NCBI RefSeq assembly: GCF_947507565.1
Contig: NC_089179.1
Coordinates: 62,001 to 126,000 of the forward strand
Length of the DNA: 64,000 bases
Reading direction: 5' to 3'
Source of the DNA: Oscarella lobularis
Taxonomy: Eukaryota > Porifera > Homoscleromorpha > Homosclerophorida > Oscarellidae
Positions within the stretch are counted from its first letter, which is position 1. Each line of letters opens with the position of its first letter. This document shows, piece after piece, positions 52,301 to 64,000 of the stretch. The notes beneath the pieces were generated by a model. That model was not told where the DNA came from. It did not search any database and saw only the letters and a program-made list of their open reading frames with translations. The position numbers and the translations under genes are program-made.

Positions 52301-55300
52301 CGCGAGATTTTCTATACTTCTCAAAATAGACATCAGCGCTTTCTAAAAAAAGAACAAAAGGATTCGAGAAACGAGCGTTTTCTCTCTCTTTCTCTTCTAC
52401 TTTCATCCAAATCGTCTTCCGATTCAGACGCCACTCGCCCGTGACTAATCGCTCTCAAATCTTCCGTCTCTAGTTCGAGTTGATCATAAGATCGCTGCAA
52501 TTTGTCGTGCTTGCTCTACGCAAAGCAACAAAGTGATCACAGTCGCGTATTTTCGCGCGCGCGCGCGCGGACGTCTCACCTGAAGATCGTTAAGCGCCTG
52601 CTCCAGTCGCATTCGCTCTACCTGCTCCGATTCTAAGATTTCGTGAGCATTACCGGAAGCAGCGTGCTCCTCGGACAACTCAGCGGACAGATGTTGGATC
52701 TAATACGCAATAATCATTGAGAAAAGAAATAGCGTCGGGTCATCGTCTTCTAGTGCGCGCGATTGTGCAGCTGCATCAACGGCTCAACTTATTAGTCGTC
52801 GTATCCCGAAGGCCAGACGTTATTTCGAACCGTTTCTCTTACCTGTTGATTCATGGAATGATTGCTTTCCTTCAGTTCGGTATTCTCCGCTTCTAGTCGA
52901 CCGACGCGAGATCGCAGATCATCAAGTTCAGCCTATAGTTACAATTCTATTTCGCGGCGCAACAGATGCGAGTCTATATACCGTTTTTTGTTTGAGCTCT
53001 TCTTCCGTCCGATGAACGTCAAGAATCGGCATTACCTGCAATGACAAAGACGATTTTCCCAATAAAAAAATCAGCGTCGTCTCAGCTCACACCTTCGTCA
53101 CTAATTTCCACCAAGACCAATTCTTGTACTTCAGATACATTCGAATGTTTTTCTGGAGAACCATTACGGCATTCTCCTTGCCCTGATTTCACAAGAAAAT
53201 CTCATCAAAGACACGCAAAAAAATCGAAGTAATCGATCATCATACGCGAGATGACTTGAACGTTTTCCGCATCAAATAGCCACGACACTGAGCTTGAAAC
53301 CCAATCAGTCGCGACTCAAACCGCGTCTCTTTCTCATTATCAAGCGAAGTCAGCGTACCAGACCGAAAAAAGATCTAAAAATGAGAAAAATTCAAACGAA
53401 AAAAAAACTAACCCGGAAACGCTCAAAACCTTGCTGACGCCCAGCCTGTAAGAACTCTTCTCCAAATCAACGTGCTGCATCAATTTTTCAACAGTCTTTA
53501 GGGGAACACAATTCATAGGTTTTTTTAATTAATTAAAAAAAAGTTGTAGGCTTACTTCTCTGCGATTCACCACACTGTCGTCCGTCACTCTCTCTTCAGG
53601 AGGCGCGAGCAAATTAAACCGCCAAACAAAATCGCCAAAAGGCAAATTTTCAGGAAAACCTATACCAACAATAATAATTATTCATCCCCCAATTGAATTG
53701 ATTGACCTTGTCGGTAAATTCTCAGTGCGTTCAACAATTCGACTCTTCTCAACTGATTTCGAACGAACGGAATGTCCATCACGCTGTCCTTTGCTCGCTT
53801 GAGCGAGGCGGAACGCGAGGACTTATTCTGAGGCAATACACAGAAAATAAACGTCTGTTTCGTTCGCCTCAAAGTATCCATCAAAACATCCTAATAGAGA
53901 AAAAGAAATTGATTTTGAAATTAATTAATCTCCCTACGACGTCATACCAATTTGAATTTCGTTTGGAGACTGACCGAATGGCGTTTGACTCCCGCACTTC
54001 CGGGTGTTCTTTTAATTGGACGCTGTTTGAATAGCATGAGACGGTCTGGCGTGAGCGAATTGGATCGTTTAGACATGCTGTTCTGATGACGACGAAATGA
54101 CGTCAAAGCGGCAATGGGACCCCTAAAAGAAAAAAATTCTATATCCATATATAGAGGAGGGGAAACTATATACTCACTTTGTTGCTTCTGAAACCAAGGC
54201 TATAGCGGCGCGCGTGGCCGGATGCTCTCGCGCGCGTTTCAACCAATTATCCGCATTGTAGCGAACCGGTAGAGTCTTCTGACAGTGCATGAGCACGAAA
54301 GCCTTCACTTTGGGAAAGACTTTCACGAGCGGTTTCCCGCGAAAAATGTCGTCGGAACGAGAGTGAAATTGGAGGCGTTCGAGAAACGATTCGGTCGTCG
54401 CCGTGGGAAAGATTGCCTCCTCGTCGAGAATGTAGAGCAGGCCCTTATTATCGGTTCCTCGCGCGTCGGACATCGCGCTCCTCTATAAGGAAGCATTTTT
54501 AGACGTGGCGACGCAACGTAAGGTAACGTAAGAACTCTTGTCTTGTGATTGGTCACTGGCCTTTGTGACATCACTTGACCATATTTGGCAGTTACGTTAC
54601 GCTTACGTCGCCAGTGTGTTTTGGAAGTGCTTTACGTCAATTGGGTGTGCTTGACGTGCGAGAGGCTCTATCACTTTTTCTATTCTTACCATAGACGTTT
54701 GACCCATTCGATCGATGAGACTGATTACAGACAACGGACTTTGAGGCATCGTTGTAAAATTGCACTCAATATTTTCCTACATTTTACGTCATGTTTATTA
54801 TATATTTTTAATTAAACTTGCGTGCCTCTCACCTGTTCGTATCGATCCTGCTCCTCGAGAAAGACGGTGTTATAGAAGAGCATGTGAAGTCGTTCCTGCG
54901 CGTAATTGTGACAAAGATCGTCGAACGAAGCGCCTTCGTTCGACCCGGCCCAACCCGGATTCTGAATACCGGGCATATCCAAAATATAAATCGTCGAAAC
55001 GTGATGACTCGACGAGTGCAGAGCCCTGGGGAGAGAGACGCGAAATAATACAAGAAACTCGGACTTTCCCCACTTACCGATTGATAAGGGAAACGAGAGA
55101 AGAAAACGCTTGCTCGTAGAGTCCCATGACAAAGCCTTCCAACGCCGCCTCAGCCGACGGCATTTGCAAAAACGATCCCACGCTACTCGGAGTGCTAGTC
55201 GGCGTTCCTACAGTAGAGCAGACTCTCATCCGCCGCCGCGAAAGAGTCTGGCTCACCGCTATCTACTCACCTGGTGGCGACGGCGAGTCTCCCGCCGCCG

Positions 55301-58111
55301 AATTGCTCATATGAGTCAAACCGGAGAAATTTCGTCGCATTCCCGTCGGTAGGCTAAAGACGGCGTGCTGGAGTTCATCCTGCGAGCATCCGAGAAGACT
55401 CGCCGCTCTCTGAGCGGCAACGGGGTTCGAAAATCGACCGCGATCGTGGAGCCCAGCGCCTGCGACAAAAGTATCAACGGGAGAAATGAACGCGTGGATG
55501 GATTGATACCTCGGACTGCTCCAGCGAAGCCCAAGTGATAAATAGCGGCTAGTATTGCCCATATGGCCATTGCCTCTTCTTCTGATATCATGAGTTGTTC
55601 CATAGCGGCAGACGTTCTCGTCCACGCTTGTTTGAGCCAATCCAGTTCTTTGGGCTGCGTAGGGAAAAAGGGAAGAATTGAACGCGGTTTCTTTTCTGCA
55701 CGGGCTCCCTACGTACGTTAACGGGAATTGTGAGAAACACGTTCTTTTCGTCTTCTTTTATAGGTACGTCCAAATGCAAGTCGCTCCTGAAAAAAAAATT
55801 ACGTTCGCGCATCAATAAAGAAAATAAGTTTTACCTCAATTTTCCACTGCAGCCGCCCAGCAATTGATACAAAATGACAAAACTCAACTCGCCTTGACTT
55901 CTCTGCACAACGCGAACTTTTTCGAGAAGAGAACTCTAGATTTTTACTTATTTATTTATTTATTTATTTATTGACGCACTGTACCAACCTGAACGGAAGC
56001 GCTGACAAGTAGCCCAGAATAGTCAAAATGCAGCGAAAGAAGTCGAGTAACTCGCGTCGCGTTCTTATTGAGTCGCGTGATCGCATGCCCAAACGCTTCC
56101 AGAAGCATCTGCGCACTTTCAAGCCGATTCGCTATAGAAAAAAATAAAAAAAACAATCCTTCTCCGCTCTATATCCGTGTACCTGTGACTGGACTGGACG
56201 GCGAAGCGGCGACAGTGGCGAGATACTTTTGCAATTGCCTCGTACAATACGTCTTCCCGGAGCCACTTATCCCCATGGTGATCAACGACTGATCGTTGCG
56301 TTTCGTCAGCATGTTATTATAGGCGACTTGAGCGGCGGCGAACGCGTGCGGAGGCATGTCCTCTTTACGACATCCCCGAAACACCTGACTGATCTACAAA
56401 GGCGTAACAAGTAGCAAAAGAACGATAAAATGACTGCGTAACTAAGGCCACGACGTAACGTAACTTCCAAATATGGTCAAAGAGAACGATGATGTCACAA
56501 AGGCAGGTGACCAATCAAGAGAAGGGTTCTCTTACGTTGCGTTGCCCGGCCTTATTACTACTGTACCTTGTCTGAATAGATTGGCATTGCGCTTCCCGGA
56601 TTGATGATGACCATGTGAGGTCCGGCATGAGTATGAATGAGTCCATTTCCCAATCGCTGTCTCAGCGTGTGAAGAATGCTTGATTCATTCAAATAGAACA
56701 GCGAAGCCAGATCTTCGGCCAAGTTGAACGTTGGCGGATTTGCCTACAAGAAAAGCGTCCGGGGATTTCTCTTTTTGTATTTTATTATTTACTTTCTCCA
56801 AATATTCGCCGTCGACAATTTGCATCGCATTTCCAATTTGAATTTTACATTTTTCGTCCAAATCGAATCCCCCGGACGGCGTTCGATTCATTCCCAACTT
56901 ATTCTCCTTGACAACATTCGCCGCGCTGAATCCCTCCTGATGAACGAGCCAAAGTTTCTCTGCCTGACCTCGCGACGCCTCCGAATCCAAATCCTCGCCA
57001 ATCACCTAAAAAACGTCATATGTATATTATATATATATATATTATGACGTCACTTTTTTGCTTTTGACTCCAATCTTTCTCAGCGTTCCCTGACGCACTT
57101 CGATTACCTGTTTACCGGCCTCCTGTCGATACGACGACGTGACGTCGAGAACGCCGCGACGACTCAACTCGGCGAGTTCTTGCACCGAAACGACGCTGAG
57201 CGTCAAATTGGCCGTCGAACTCTTGATCAATTCGACGACGCGTCCGTGGGGCATTCCCTTGACGTTCTGCCCGTTGACGGCGAGAAGACGATCGCCCGAC
57301 ATCACCCCCGTATGAACGCCTTCCTTCGGTTCGAGCAAATGAACGTCTTGGTTGCCTAAAACAACGCTAAGCGACAAAAAAAATGAAGGGGGACCCCTTT
57401 ACCGGCGCCTGGCTGACGTAACGTGAATCCGAAGCCGCCCTGTTCGCGTCGTTGGATTTTTAACGTTCGCGATTCGGGCGCCGGAGCGACGATGATCGGC
57501 GGCGCGGCGCCAGCCCAGTGAAACGCCTTCTCGCGACCCGTTTCTTCGCGTAACGCCTCGCGCACTTCGTCCTCGTCCGTTCGCGGCTTCGGTGGCGCGG
57601 CTACGGCTGGCGGGGACGGGCGCGCGGCGGACGACGAACGAGCGGCGACGTGCGACGGGATTTCGCCACTCGATCGACGATCGAGTGGTCGATCGAGAGA
57701 TCCGAGTAGAAGTGGACTCGACGTCGAATCGAGATGGAGACTTAGGGGACGCGATTCGCGTTTGCCGACGCCGCCGCCGCCGCGCGGCGATGAAGAGAAT
57801 TGTGACGACGTAGTGCTCGCTTGAGAATTCGTTCTGTTCGTCGAACGAAGGAATGCGGCGGCGGAATTTGGCGATCCGCTGCTTCCACTGCCGCCGCCGA
57901 TAGTCGTATTCGAACGTTTGACGTTCGAGGAGGTCGGCGATGACGCTGCGGCGGCCGACGGTAGGAAACTCGGGCGTGAAGGTGGTGGAACGGCTGCTGT
58001 CGTGTTTGTTCGCCATCTGGACGCCGCGCCCGAGATGTCTTCGCTGCTCACGCTTTCCTGGATTCCCAGGTTGCTTTTTTTCTCCCGCTTTTTCTTCTTG
58101 AATAGACGCAT
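49361..58111 (-). CDS. MYO18A: Unconventional myosin-XVIII with PDZ domain
   Basis: Start MRLFKKKKREKKSNLG (58111), a Ser/Pro-rich region, then a PDZ domain: RREQGGFGFTLRQPG, and VMSGDRLLAVNGQNVKGMPH to TLSVVSV (57042-57490). Next is the myosin head: KLWLVHQEGFSAANVV, ANPPTFNLAEDLASLFYLNE, P-loop MGISGSGKTYCTRQLQ (about 56260) and many short head exons to about 53400. Then an IQ-like region and a long coiled-coil tail over small exons. The acidic, Pro-rich C-terminal tail ends GATFL-stop (49361). A PDZ domain in front of a motor plus coiled coil identifies class XVIII. In vertebrates this motor is a weak or inactive ATPase that cross-links actin. MITEs sit in four introns. Confidence 0.93.
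50554..50639 (+). mobile_element. MITE copy (MYO18A intron)
   Basis: GCGACGTAAGACAACGTAAC start, GTGATGTCACAAAGGCAAG core, CTTACGTTACGTCACGC end. Lacks the CAAATATGGTC block. Confidence 0.75.
51271..51379 (+). mobile_element. MITE copy (MYO18A intron)
   Basis: GCGACGTAACGCAGCG start, CCAAATATGGTCAAAGG and GATGTCACAAAGGGAAG core, TTACGCTGCGTTGC end. Confidence 0.78.
54506..54613 (-). mobile_element. MITE copy, reverse orientation (MYO18A intron)
   Basis: TGGCGACGCAACG...CTTACGTCGCCA ends, with GCCTTTGTGACATCAC and GACCATATTTGGCAG core. Confidence 0.8.
56443..56554 (+). mobile_element. MITE copy (MYO18A intron)
   Basis: Outer inverted TAAGGCC...GGCCTTA, inner ACGACGTAACGTAAC...TTACGTTGCGTTG, with CCAAATATGGTCAAAG and GATGTCACAAAGGCAGG core. 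Confidence 0.8.
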
Positions 58112-58343
58112 TCTGTGTTTTGCTTGCGTCGATCGCTAGTTTCGGGAACTAACCGTTTGTAGTTCTGCATGACGTCACGTTGATATCCCGGTAGCGCTGA
58201 CACACGCCCAAGCGGAAGTTACCTTTTCACCCCTGAGGGTCATCTCCCCCACACAGATAACGACATAGAAGACTAAATTAGTATGTCACAAACACAACAC
58301 GACACCAAACAAAGAAGTCTACTTATAGTCACAATCTATGCTA
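58112..58343. other. Intergenic gap MYO18A / smoothelin-like
   Basis: 232 bp. Contains TGACGTCACG (58170). No gene seen. Confidence 0.5.
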
Positions 58344-61300
58344 CTACTTGAAGAAATGATATATAGATGACAAATAGGTCATTACGCTTCGTGGGTCAGG
58401 ATGAGAGGTTGCAACAAAATCGTCAACATCTAGCATGTCTCCAACGCCAGCTTCCCTAAAAAAATACACAGTTATCAAATCATAAATAAAACGCGTCAGA
58501 GTTCACTTACGTGAAAGTGGTAAAAGCCAACTCAAAGTTTCGACGTCTGTCCTCTTTTGTCAGTTCGTCAAAGGGAACTTCTTCGGGAAAGTACGTGTGT
58601 GCCAAGGCACAGAAAGCCAAACCGTCCGAAAACGACTTGCTGAAATCATTCACTTCAACGTTCTACACGAATTTCACCACTACTCATTGCAGTCAAACAA
58701 ATTGCCACTGTACTCACCTCATAATATCTGCACTTGCTCTTGACCCAGGTCAGAAGCTGTTGTTGGCCAGAGTCTTTTTTCGAAAGAGACGGTCTAAGAA
58801 AAACATGTATTTAATTAATTATTGATTTCTTTGTTGTGGCTCTCACTTGGGCCCTGATTCCGATCCCGCATTCAACGAACTCTTGAACCTTTCCCTCTTC
58901 TCCCTTTCCTCCTGCTCCTGCTTCTTTCTCGCTTCCAGTCGAGCCTTTCTGCGCGCACCATAATCGACGGGAGAATCCGTTCTCGTCGACGACGCTGCCG
59001 ACGTCCCTTCGTCATTTACGGCTTCGCCTCGATGCCGAGCAGCCCTCCTCTCCTGCCGTCGTCTTCGCCTTTCTTCATACGTTTCACCTTCGCTGGCGGC
59101 AGCGGCGCTACCATTGGTCGTTGCCGTACTAGAAACTTCTTTCGCTGTTTCCGGTACATCTTCTTTATCTGCAACGGGCGCAGGAGTGGCAGCGGCAACA
59201 GCGCTATCATCTGCAGCATGCTTTTCCGTTGTCTTGGCAACTCGCTTCACAACCTTTTTCTTCACGACCTTCTTGACAACAATCGTCTTCGTTTTTTTCT
59301 TAACCCCGTCAACCGACGACGCGGACGACGGCCGACTGCCCTTTCCCGCGTCCAATTTTCCCGCCAGCAATTCCTTTGCAGCTGGCGCCACCGCCGCCTC
59401 TTCGCTCTTTGGGGGCTCGCTAGCACGTTCCTCGTCCGGTGAAGGATCGTGCACGTCGACTACAGGAACACTGACAGGCGACTGCTCTTTCCTCTCTTCG
59501 CCTCTCCCATCAACATCAGCAGCAGCAGCAGGAACGTCACGATTTTCTTCCACAGGCGTTGCACTCTTTTCTCTGTCCACCACTGCAGGAGACGCTTCCT
59601 TCACTGCTTCATTCCTATCTGTCGCTTCTTCCGCGTCCCCTGCATCGTCTTCCTCTTCCTCAGCAGCCTTTCTCACCTCCTCTTCCGCCTCCTCTTCCTT
59701 CCGAACGGGCGTCGATTCGCGCGACGGCGATCGCGAACGTTTTTTGTTCGACGGCGTCAATCTACGCGGCGAAGTCGATCTGCGCGGCGAAGTCGATCTG
59801 CGCTCGACGTGCAAAGACGCGGTCGTCGTCAGCGTCGTCGCTGCGGCGACGTCTTTCTGCGGTTGATCTTGACTTTTCGCTTTTCGCACGCCAAACGATC
59901 GTTCCGCCGACGATCTTTCCGTCGATGACCTCGATCTCCCACTCCCCTCCTCATCAGACTCGCGATTCTTTCTCAGGTGAGACCGAAAATCGACTTTTCC
60001 CCCTGCATCGGCGGCACGCTTCCCGACGCTTTCGCTCGGACCCCCGACCTTTTTCTTCAAAGCCGATCTATAATCCGGAGACGGAGCTGCTTTGCCGGAC
60101 TCTCCTCCTCCACCGCCGCCTCTTTTCTTCAAAACGTTTCGAAAGTCGAGCTGAACGGGCCCCGTCGCCGTCTGTCGCGTGGCAACAGCGGCCTTATCAT
60201 CGCTTCTCTTTTTCCGAAGTAAACCCCGAAAGTCTCCGCTGTCCGCACCGGCTTCTTTTTCCTTGGGCACGATCGGTCTGCCGGGGCGCGGCTTCGTCGC
60301 CACCGCCGGCGGCGGCGGTTTCAATTCCACCCCAATCGCTCCGTGCATTCGTACGCCTCCGAAAGGAGGCCGCTTCTTTGCACTATCATCTAAAAAAAGA
60401 CGACGAGAAATCTAAAAGTGGAAACAAAAATAATATGAAGTTCTCACCGGAATCCTGAGCGGGAGGCGGCGAAGTCGGCGTTGATTCCTTCTCCGAGGGG
60501 GTCGTCGCCTTTTCGGATTGAGAACGCGTTTCCTCCTCCTCCTCTTCCTCTTCTTCTTCTTCTTCTTCTTCTTCAACGTCACCGCCTCCTCCTCCTCCTC
60601 CTGCTAATTCATAATATATAGACTTGAGTAGTACAGTACTATAGCCTAGGACTTACTGGTTTCTTGCTCCGGGGTGGGCGATTTGGCCGTTTCCTCTTCT
60701 TCTTCTATTTCCTCTCTCTCTACTTCTACTATCCATATCTCTCAGGAATTCATTCTCACGAAAATCCCATCGCCTTACCTTCCTCGGAGATCACTTCCTG
60801 TTTTGATTCAATCGACTCTTGGGGCTCGGGTTCAGCACGACGTCTAGCCGCTGCTTTCTCTGAAAAATTTCAACTACTGAATCGTACGTGATTTTGCGTA
60901 CGTGAGCGTTCGCTTACGCTCTCGATTGGCCTTCAATTCTTCCAGCTGTTTCATGTACTCGCGTCTCTTCCGGAAATCCCTGGTGGTCTTCACCTGGTAT
61001 TGGGGGAACACGCGCAATCGTTCAACGTTCTCCTAAGTTCATCCTGCCACGCATACCAATTTCTCCAGCTGCGCAATATCTTCGTCTTCCGAAAAGGTTT
61101 CTTCTTCCTCTTCCTCTTTCGTCTCTTCTTCTTCTTTTTCTTCTTTTTCTTCTTCTTCCTCTTGCTGCACAACTGGCTCCTCCTTCTCTTCTTCCTCTAC
61201 GATCGTCGGTTTTTCGGCAGCTGATTTCGCTCCTTTTTTGCGCGATCGCCTTCCCTTTAACTTCTCTACACGCGAAAACAAGCAAATGAAATTTATGGCG

Positions 61301-62139
61301 ACGATCCAAAGGAGGATAAGCCCAGCCACAACATTTTACACTAGCCTTACCTTCGCGGGCTTCCTTTAGCGAATCCAATTCTTGTCTCATCTTGCGTCTC
61401 TGACGAAAATCCTTCGTCGTTTTGAGCTACGCGAAGAAAAAAGAAAATAAACGAGTGTGGGGAAGCGCGACGCGCCAGAGAACGCGCCCCTCCCTTGCCC
61501 CTCCCGTCCTCACCAGCTCTTCAACTTGTCGAATTTCTTCGTCTTCGCTCACCGCTTCGTCGTCGTCCGACTCCCCATCGACCATATCAGGCGACGCCAT
61601 GTCGATTCCGCTTTCCGTGTCATTTTCGCCACGATGACCGGCGGCGGCGGCGACGGCGGCGGCGACGATCTCAGGCTTCGCGGCGGCTCGTATTGGCGCC
61701 GAAGCACTCGGACTCATCGCTCGTTCGGGGGGAGTCGTCGATTGCGGCGGCGGGGTTGGCGTCATTCGGTTGTTCTCTAGCGTTATCATCGCCTGGGTCG
61801 TTTGTGTTGGTGACGCCACCGCCGCTTCGGCCGGTGGCGTCGTTTCTTTTTGTGACGAAAGCGGCAATAGCGGTGGCGTTGGCGATTTGGCTTTGGTTGG
61901 CGACGTGGCGCCGCGGCGTGTGTAGTCGGTCGATCCGGTTTTTCGCGCTGGGATCGTTGTGCCGCCGCCGCCGCCGCCGCCGCTTTTCTGGAGAAGACGC
62001 AATTCTGCGCGAATGCGTCGTCGATCGTCGTAACTGGTTGCGCTTTGGAGCTAAAAAGATCGTCGATCGTTCGAGAGACGACGATAAAGCGCTCGATCGC
62101 TCTCACTTCGGCTCGAAGTTCGGCTTCTCTGTCGTCCAT
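58344..62139 (-). CDS. Smoothelin-like actin-binding protein with DFRxxL motifs and CH domain
   Basis: Start MDDREAELRAEVRAIE (62139). Three helical motifs resemble smoothelin repeats: SYDDRRRIRAELRLLQKSGG, LKTTKDFRQRRKMRQELDSL and VKTTRDFRKRREYMKQLEEL, separated by acidic exons. The large exon (58843-60348) is low complexity with four DFRxxL-type motifs, GDFRGLLRKKRS, LDFRNVLKKRG, PDYRSALKKK and VDFRSHLRKNR. DFRxxL motifs are the F-actin binding sites of smooth-muscle MLCK. A Lys/Val stretch (KTIVVKKVVKKKVVK) follows. The C-terminus is a type-2 calponin homology domain: QQLLTWVKSKCRYYENVEVN, FSDGLAFCALAHTYFPEEVP and VMTYLSSIYHFFK-stop. Likely a contractile-apparatus actin-binding protein. 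Exact orthology to SMTN is uncertain. Confidence 0.82.
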
Positions 62140-62492
62140 GATTGCCTGCGGTCGTGGAAACTGCTTTGCGACGAAGATACGTGTCGACTAAAACCTGTAC
62201 GAGCGACGAACGCTTTTCTTAGCCTTTGTTCGCTGGTATGTGCTCGACCGGATGCCGTGACGTAACCCGGCCACCACCAATTAGCTTTCCGATCGCGTCA
62301 TCGGCCGGTAAGAGGCACGAAACCGAAAAAGACTCGATGGACACCAGCTTATTCGGCTTTATTCGATTACTTGCGTGTACAACTATGCTAGACTACACCC
62401 AATTTTTCAGGCACTCAAGAAAAAGAGCTGCGCGCATACATAGATGCGTTTGCTCCGTTTTATATACGCATTACAGTACAAATAGAAAGAAA
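62140..62492. other. Intergenic region, nothing recognised
   Basis: 353 bp between the smoothelin-like start and the AUTS2-like stop. No supported gene, repeat or RNA seen. Probably the promoter of the former and the 3' UTR of the latter. Confidence 0.5.
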
Positions 62493-63693
62493 TTACGATT
62501 TTTCAGTGCCTACCGCACCAGCAGCCTTTTCATCAAAATGAATCATCCTATGATGAGGTATGGAGCCAGAATGAAAGTTCATCATATGAGGTGGGGGGTG
62601 AAAAGGCATCATGCTACCATGCCCCACAGGAGGAAATCCAACAAATGGGCTTGCAGGAATGCCTAGCATGTGACCGGGCTGACTCGGACCAAACGAAGCC
62701 ATTGACGGATGATAACCAAATGCGAGAGGCATAGGGCCGCCCATCAAGGCGGTGTGAGGAGGAGGAAGTCCGTGCTGCTGCTGTTGCTGATGTTGATGAT
62801 GCTGATGCTGATGCTGATGATAATGGGGATGCTGCTGCTGATGCTGATGCTGATGCAGCTGTTGGGGCGATTCAGTCGTCGACCGAGGAGATTCTCGCTG
62901 TCCATTACGCTGGGGGCTTTCGCTCGGCTTCTTAGCAGGCTTCTGATCTCGCTCTGGCTTGCTGTCAGTCTTGGTAGGATAAATAGATGGCGGACTATTA
63001 TTGGCAGAAAGAGCCGGTTTCGTCGTTGAAGGTGGCCTTACTGATGCGGAAACGGCGGTGGCGCTGCTGCCGCCAACAGCAGGTGGCTGACCGACAAAAG
63101 CGCCTATTCCCAAGCCGGATCCGATGCTCGGTCCCGATCCCACGTTGCTAAAGGCACTTGATCCACCCTTTCCATAATTCAGTCCGTCGAAAGGATGATG
63201 ATGATGATGATGATGAGAAAAGCGAGGATCGACGTCCTGCTGAGAAATCGAACCTCCCTGACTTCCTTTTCCTACTTTTGTCTCGCTACTTCCGCCGCCG
63301 CTGACTGGTGGCAGCGGCTGCGGCGCCGCCACAGCCATCTTGTCGTCTCCTTTGGGCGAAGAGTCTTTGGGAAACGTGGCCCCTCCCCAGGCGGCGGATC
63401 CATGAAAACCGTGCCCCGCCGCCGCATCGTTTTCATTAGGTCTGGCCGCTGTGGTGCCAGACAAATGACCGGCCATTCTCATACCGCCCATGGCAAGATG
63501 GGTTCCTTCTGGTCCAACATTAGACATGAGACCAGGAATAGGATGAGACGGCGGTGGTGGAACGGGCATGAGCCCTCGACCACTCGGATCCATTCCAAAT
63601 AAAGAATGATGATGAGGGTGATGAGGGATAACGCCGCTGCCGGGAAAACCGGACATCGGAAGCGCCCCTCTCCCTTGTCCAAACGCTTCAGGA

Positions 63694-63729
<36 letters not shown>

Positions 63730-64000
63730 ATCGCACTGAGGGCCGCCGCTTCAACTTTCACCTGCATCTCTTTCTCGACGTGCATCTAAGACAAACAGTT
63801 GACATAATTTATTGCGTTCCTATTTGCGTGCCATTGCCTTCATCATCTTGAATATTTTCCACGCAATGCGACCATGGGCAGAACACCATTTAGCCGGCTT
63901 CTGCAATTAAACATAGATAGAAGAAGGGCGCCAGCGCTCCTAATTCAACTACCTTCGGTTGAAAAGCGCTCGATCCACTCCCGCCAATGACGGTGGCACC
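62493..64000 (-). CDS. AUTS2/fibrosin-family protein (5' part outside window)
   Basis: Exons in view: GATVIGGSGSSAFQPK (to the right edge), KPAKWCSAHGRIAWKIFKMM, then a large last exon (62493-63784) beginning MHVEKEMQVKVEAAALSAMP. The W-C-x-x-H-x-x-I-A-W-x-I signature after FQPK matches the AUTS2/fibrosin/FBRSL1 family as I recall it. The tail is Pro/Gly/His-rich with a Pro run, HHHHHHH and long His/Gln repeats (about 62770-62860), and ends GAVGTEKS-stop. The family acts in the nucleus with variant Polycomb complexes in vertebrates. Between the KPAKW exon and the last exon, the only in-phase donor is AAG/GCAATG, so a GC-AG intron is inferred. Confidence 0.62.

Noticed and set aside
59114-60458. 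Long plus-strand open frames (59114-59866, 59559-60458) opposite the smoothelin-like exon
   Set aside because: They are low-complexity Ser/Arg/Pro shadows of a GC-rich coding exon on the other strand, with no recognisable motif or splice context.
61495-62265. Plus-strand open frame of 256 codons
   Set aside because: Antisense shadow of the repetitive Pro/Thr/Gly-rich smoothelin-like exons. Arg-rich composition without domain features.

Overview
This window is nuclear DNA from an animal. It carries the genes SUPT6H, CLUH, SMIM14, PRPF8, MYO18A, a smoothelin-type gene and an AUTS2/fibrosin-type gene. All are cut by many very short GT-AG introns (often about 45-60 nt) and packed with tiny intergenic gaps. 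That compactness, the mixture of metazoan-specific genes, and a Ngaro (DIRS-order) retrotransposon suggest a non-bilaterian animal such as a sponge. The species assignment is inference only. Multi-exon genes are given as single spans from start codon to stop codon. Exon joins quoted in the evidence were read by eye from reading frame and splice-site phase.

Layout. 1-3833 (-): SUPT6H (Spt6 transcription elongation factor), 3' part outside the window. 4087-12627 (-): three tandem copies of a gene encoding a nuclear-targeted PD-(D/E)XK nuclease fused to an atypical kinase, an architecture like Crinkler (CRN)-type proteins. Scars of the duplication process, including a piece of the neighbouring CLUH 3' end, lie between copies B and C. 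12997-19295: a nested transposon. A long-inverted-repeat (foldback) element with 5-bp target duplications sits in the upstream region of copy C. A complete 5366-bp Ngaro-like retroelement (gag with an intron, RT-RNase H, tyrosine recombinase, split direct repeats A1...B1-A2-B2) sits precisely inside the right arm of that foldback.

19550-25788 (-): CLUH. 25954-26272 (+): small coiled-coil gene. 26526-27162 (-): small four-pass membrane protein. 27205-27740 (-): SMIM14. 27896-38540 (-): PRPF8. 38617-49169: four paralogous genes, three on - and one on +, with a repeated helical domain, acidic stretches and a coiled-coil tail. Three of them also have a PUB-like N-terminal domain. I recognise no known family for the whole architecture. 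A single-exon GNAT acetyltransferase (46489-46956, +) sits inside this cluster, head to head with one member.

49361-58111 (-): MYO18A (PDZ plus myosin head plus coiled coil). 58344-62139 (-): smoothelin-like actin-binding gene. 62493-64000 (-): AUTS2/fibrosin-like gene, 5' end outside the window.

The introns are themselves of interest. A family of about 110-bp MITEs recurs in introns of CLUH, PRPF8 and MYO18A. Several introns are filled with tandem repeats, some of which repeat the splice-donor sequence. One intron is flanked by a perfect 21-bp direct repeat that straddles both splice sites, as expected for a recently gained intron. Two introns appear to use GC donors.
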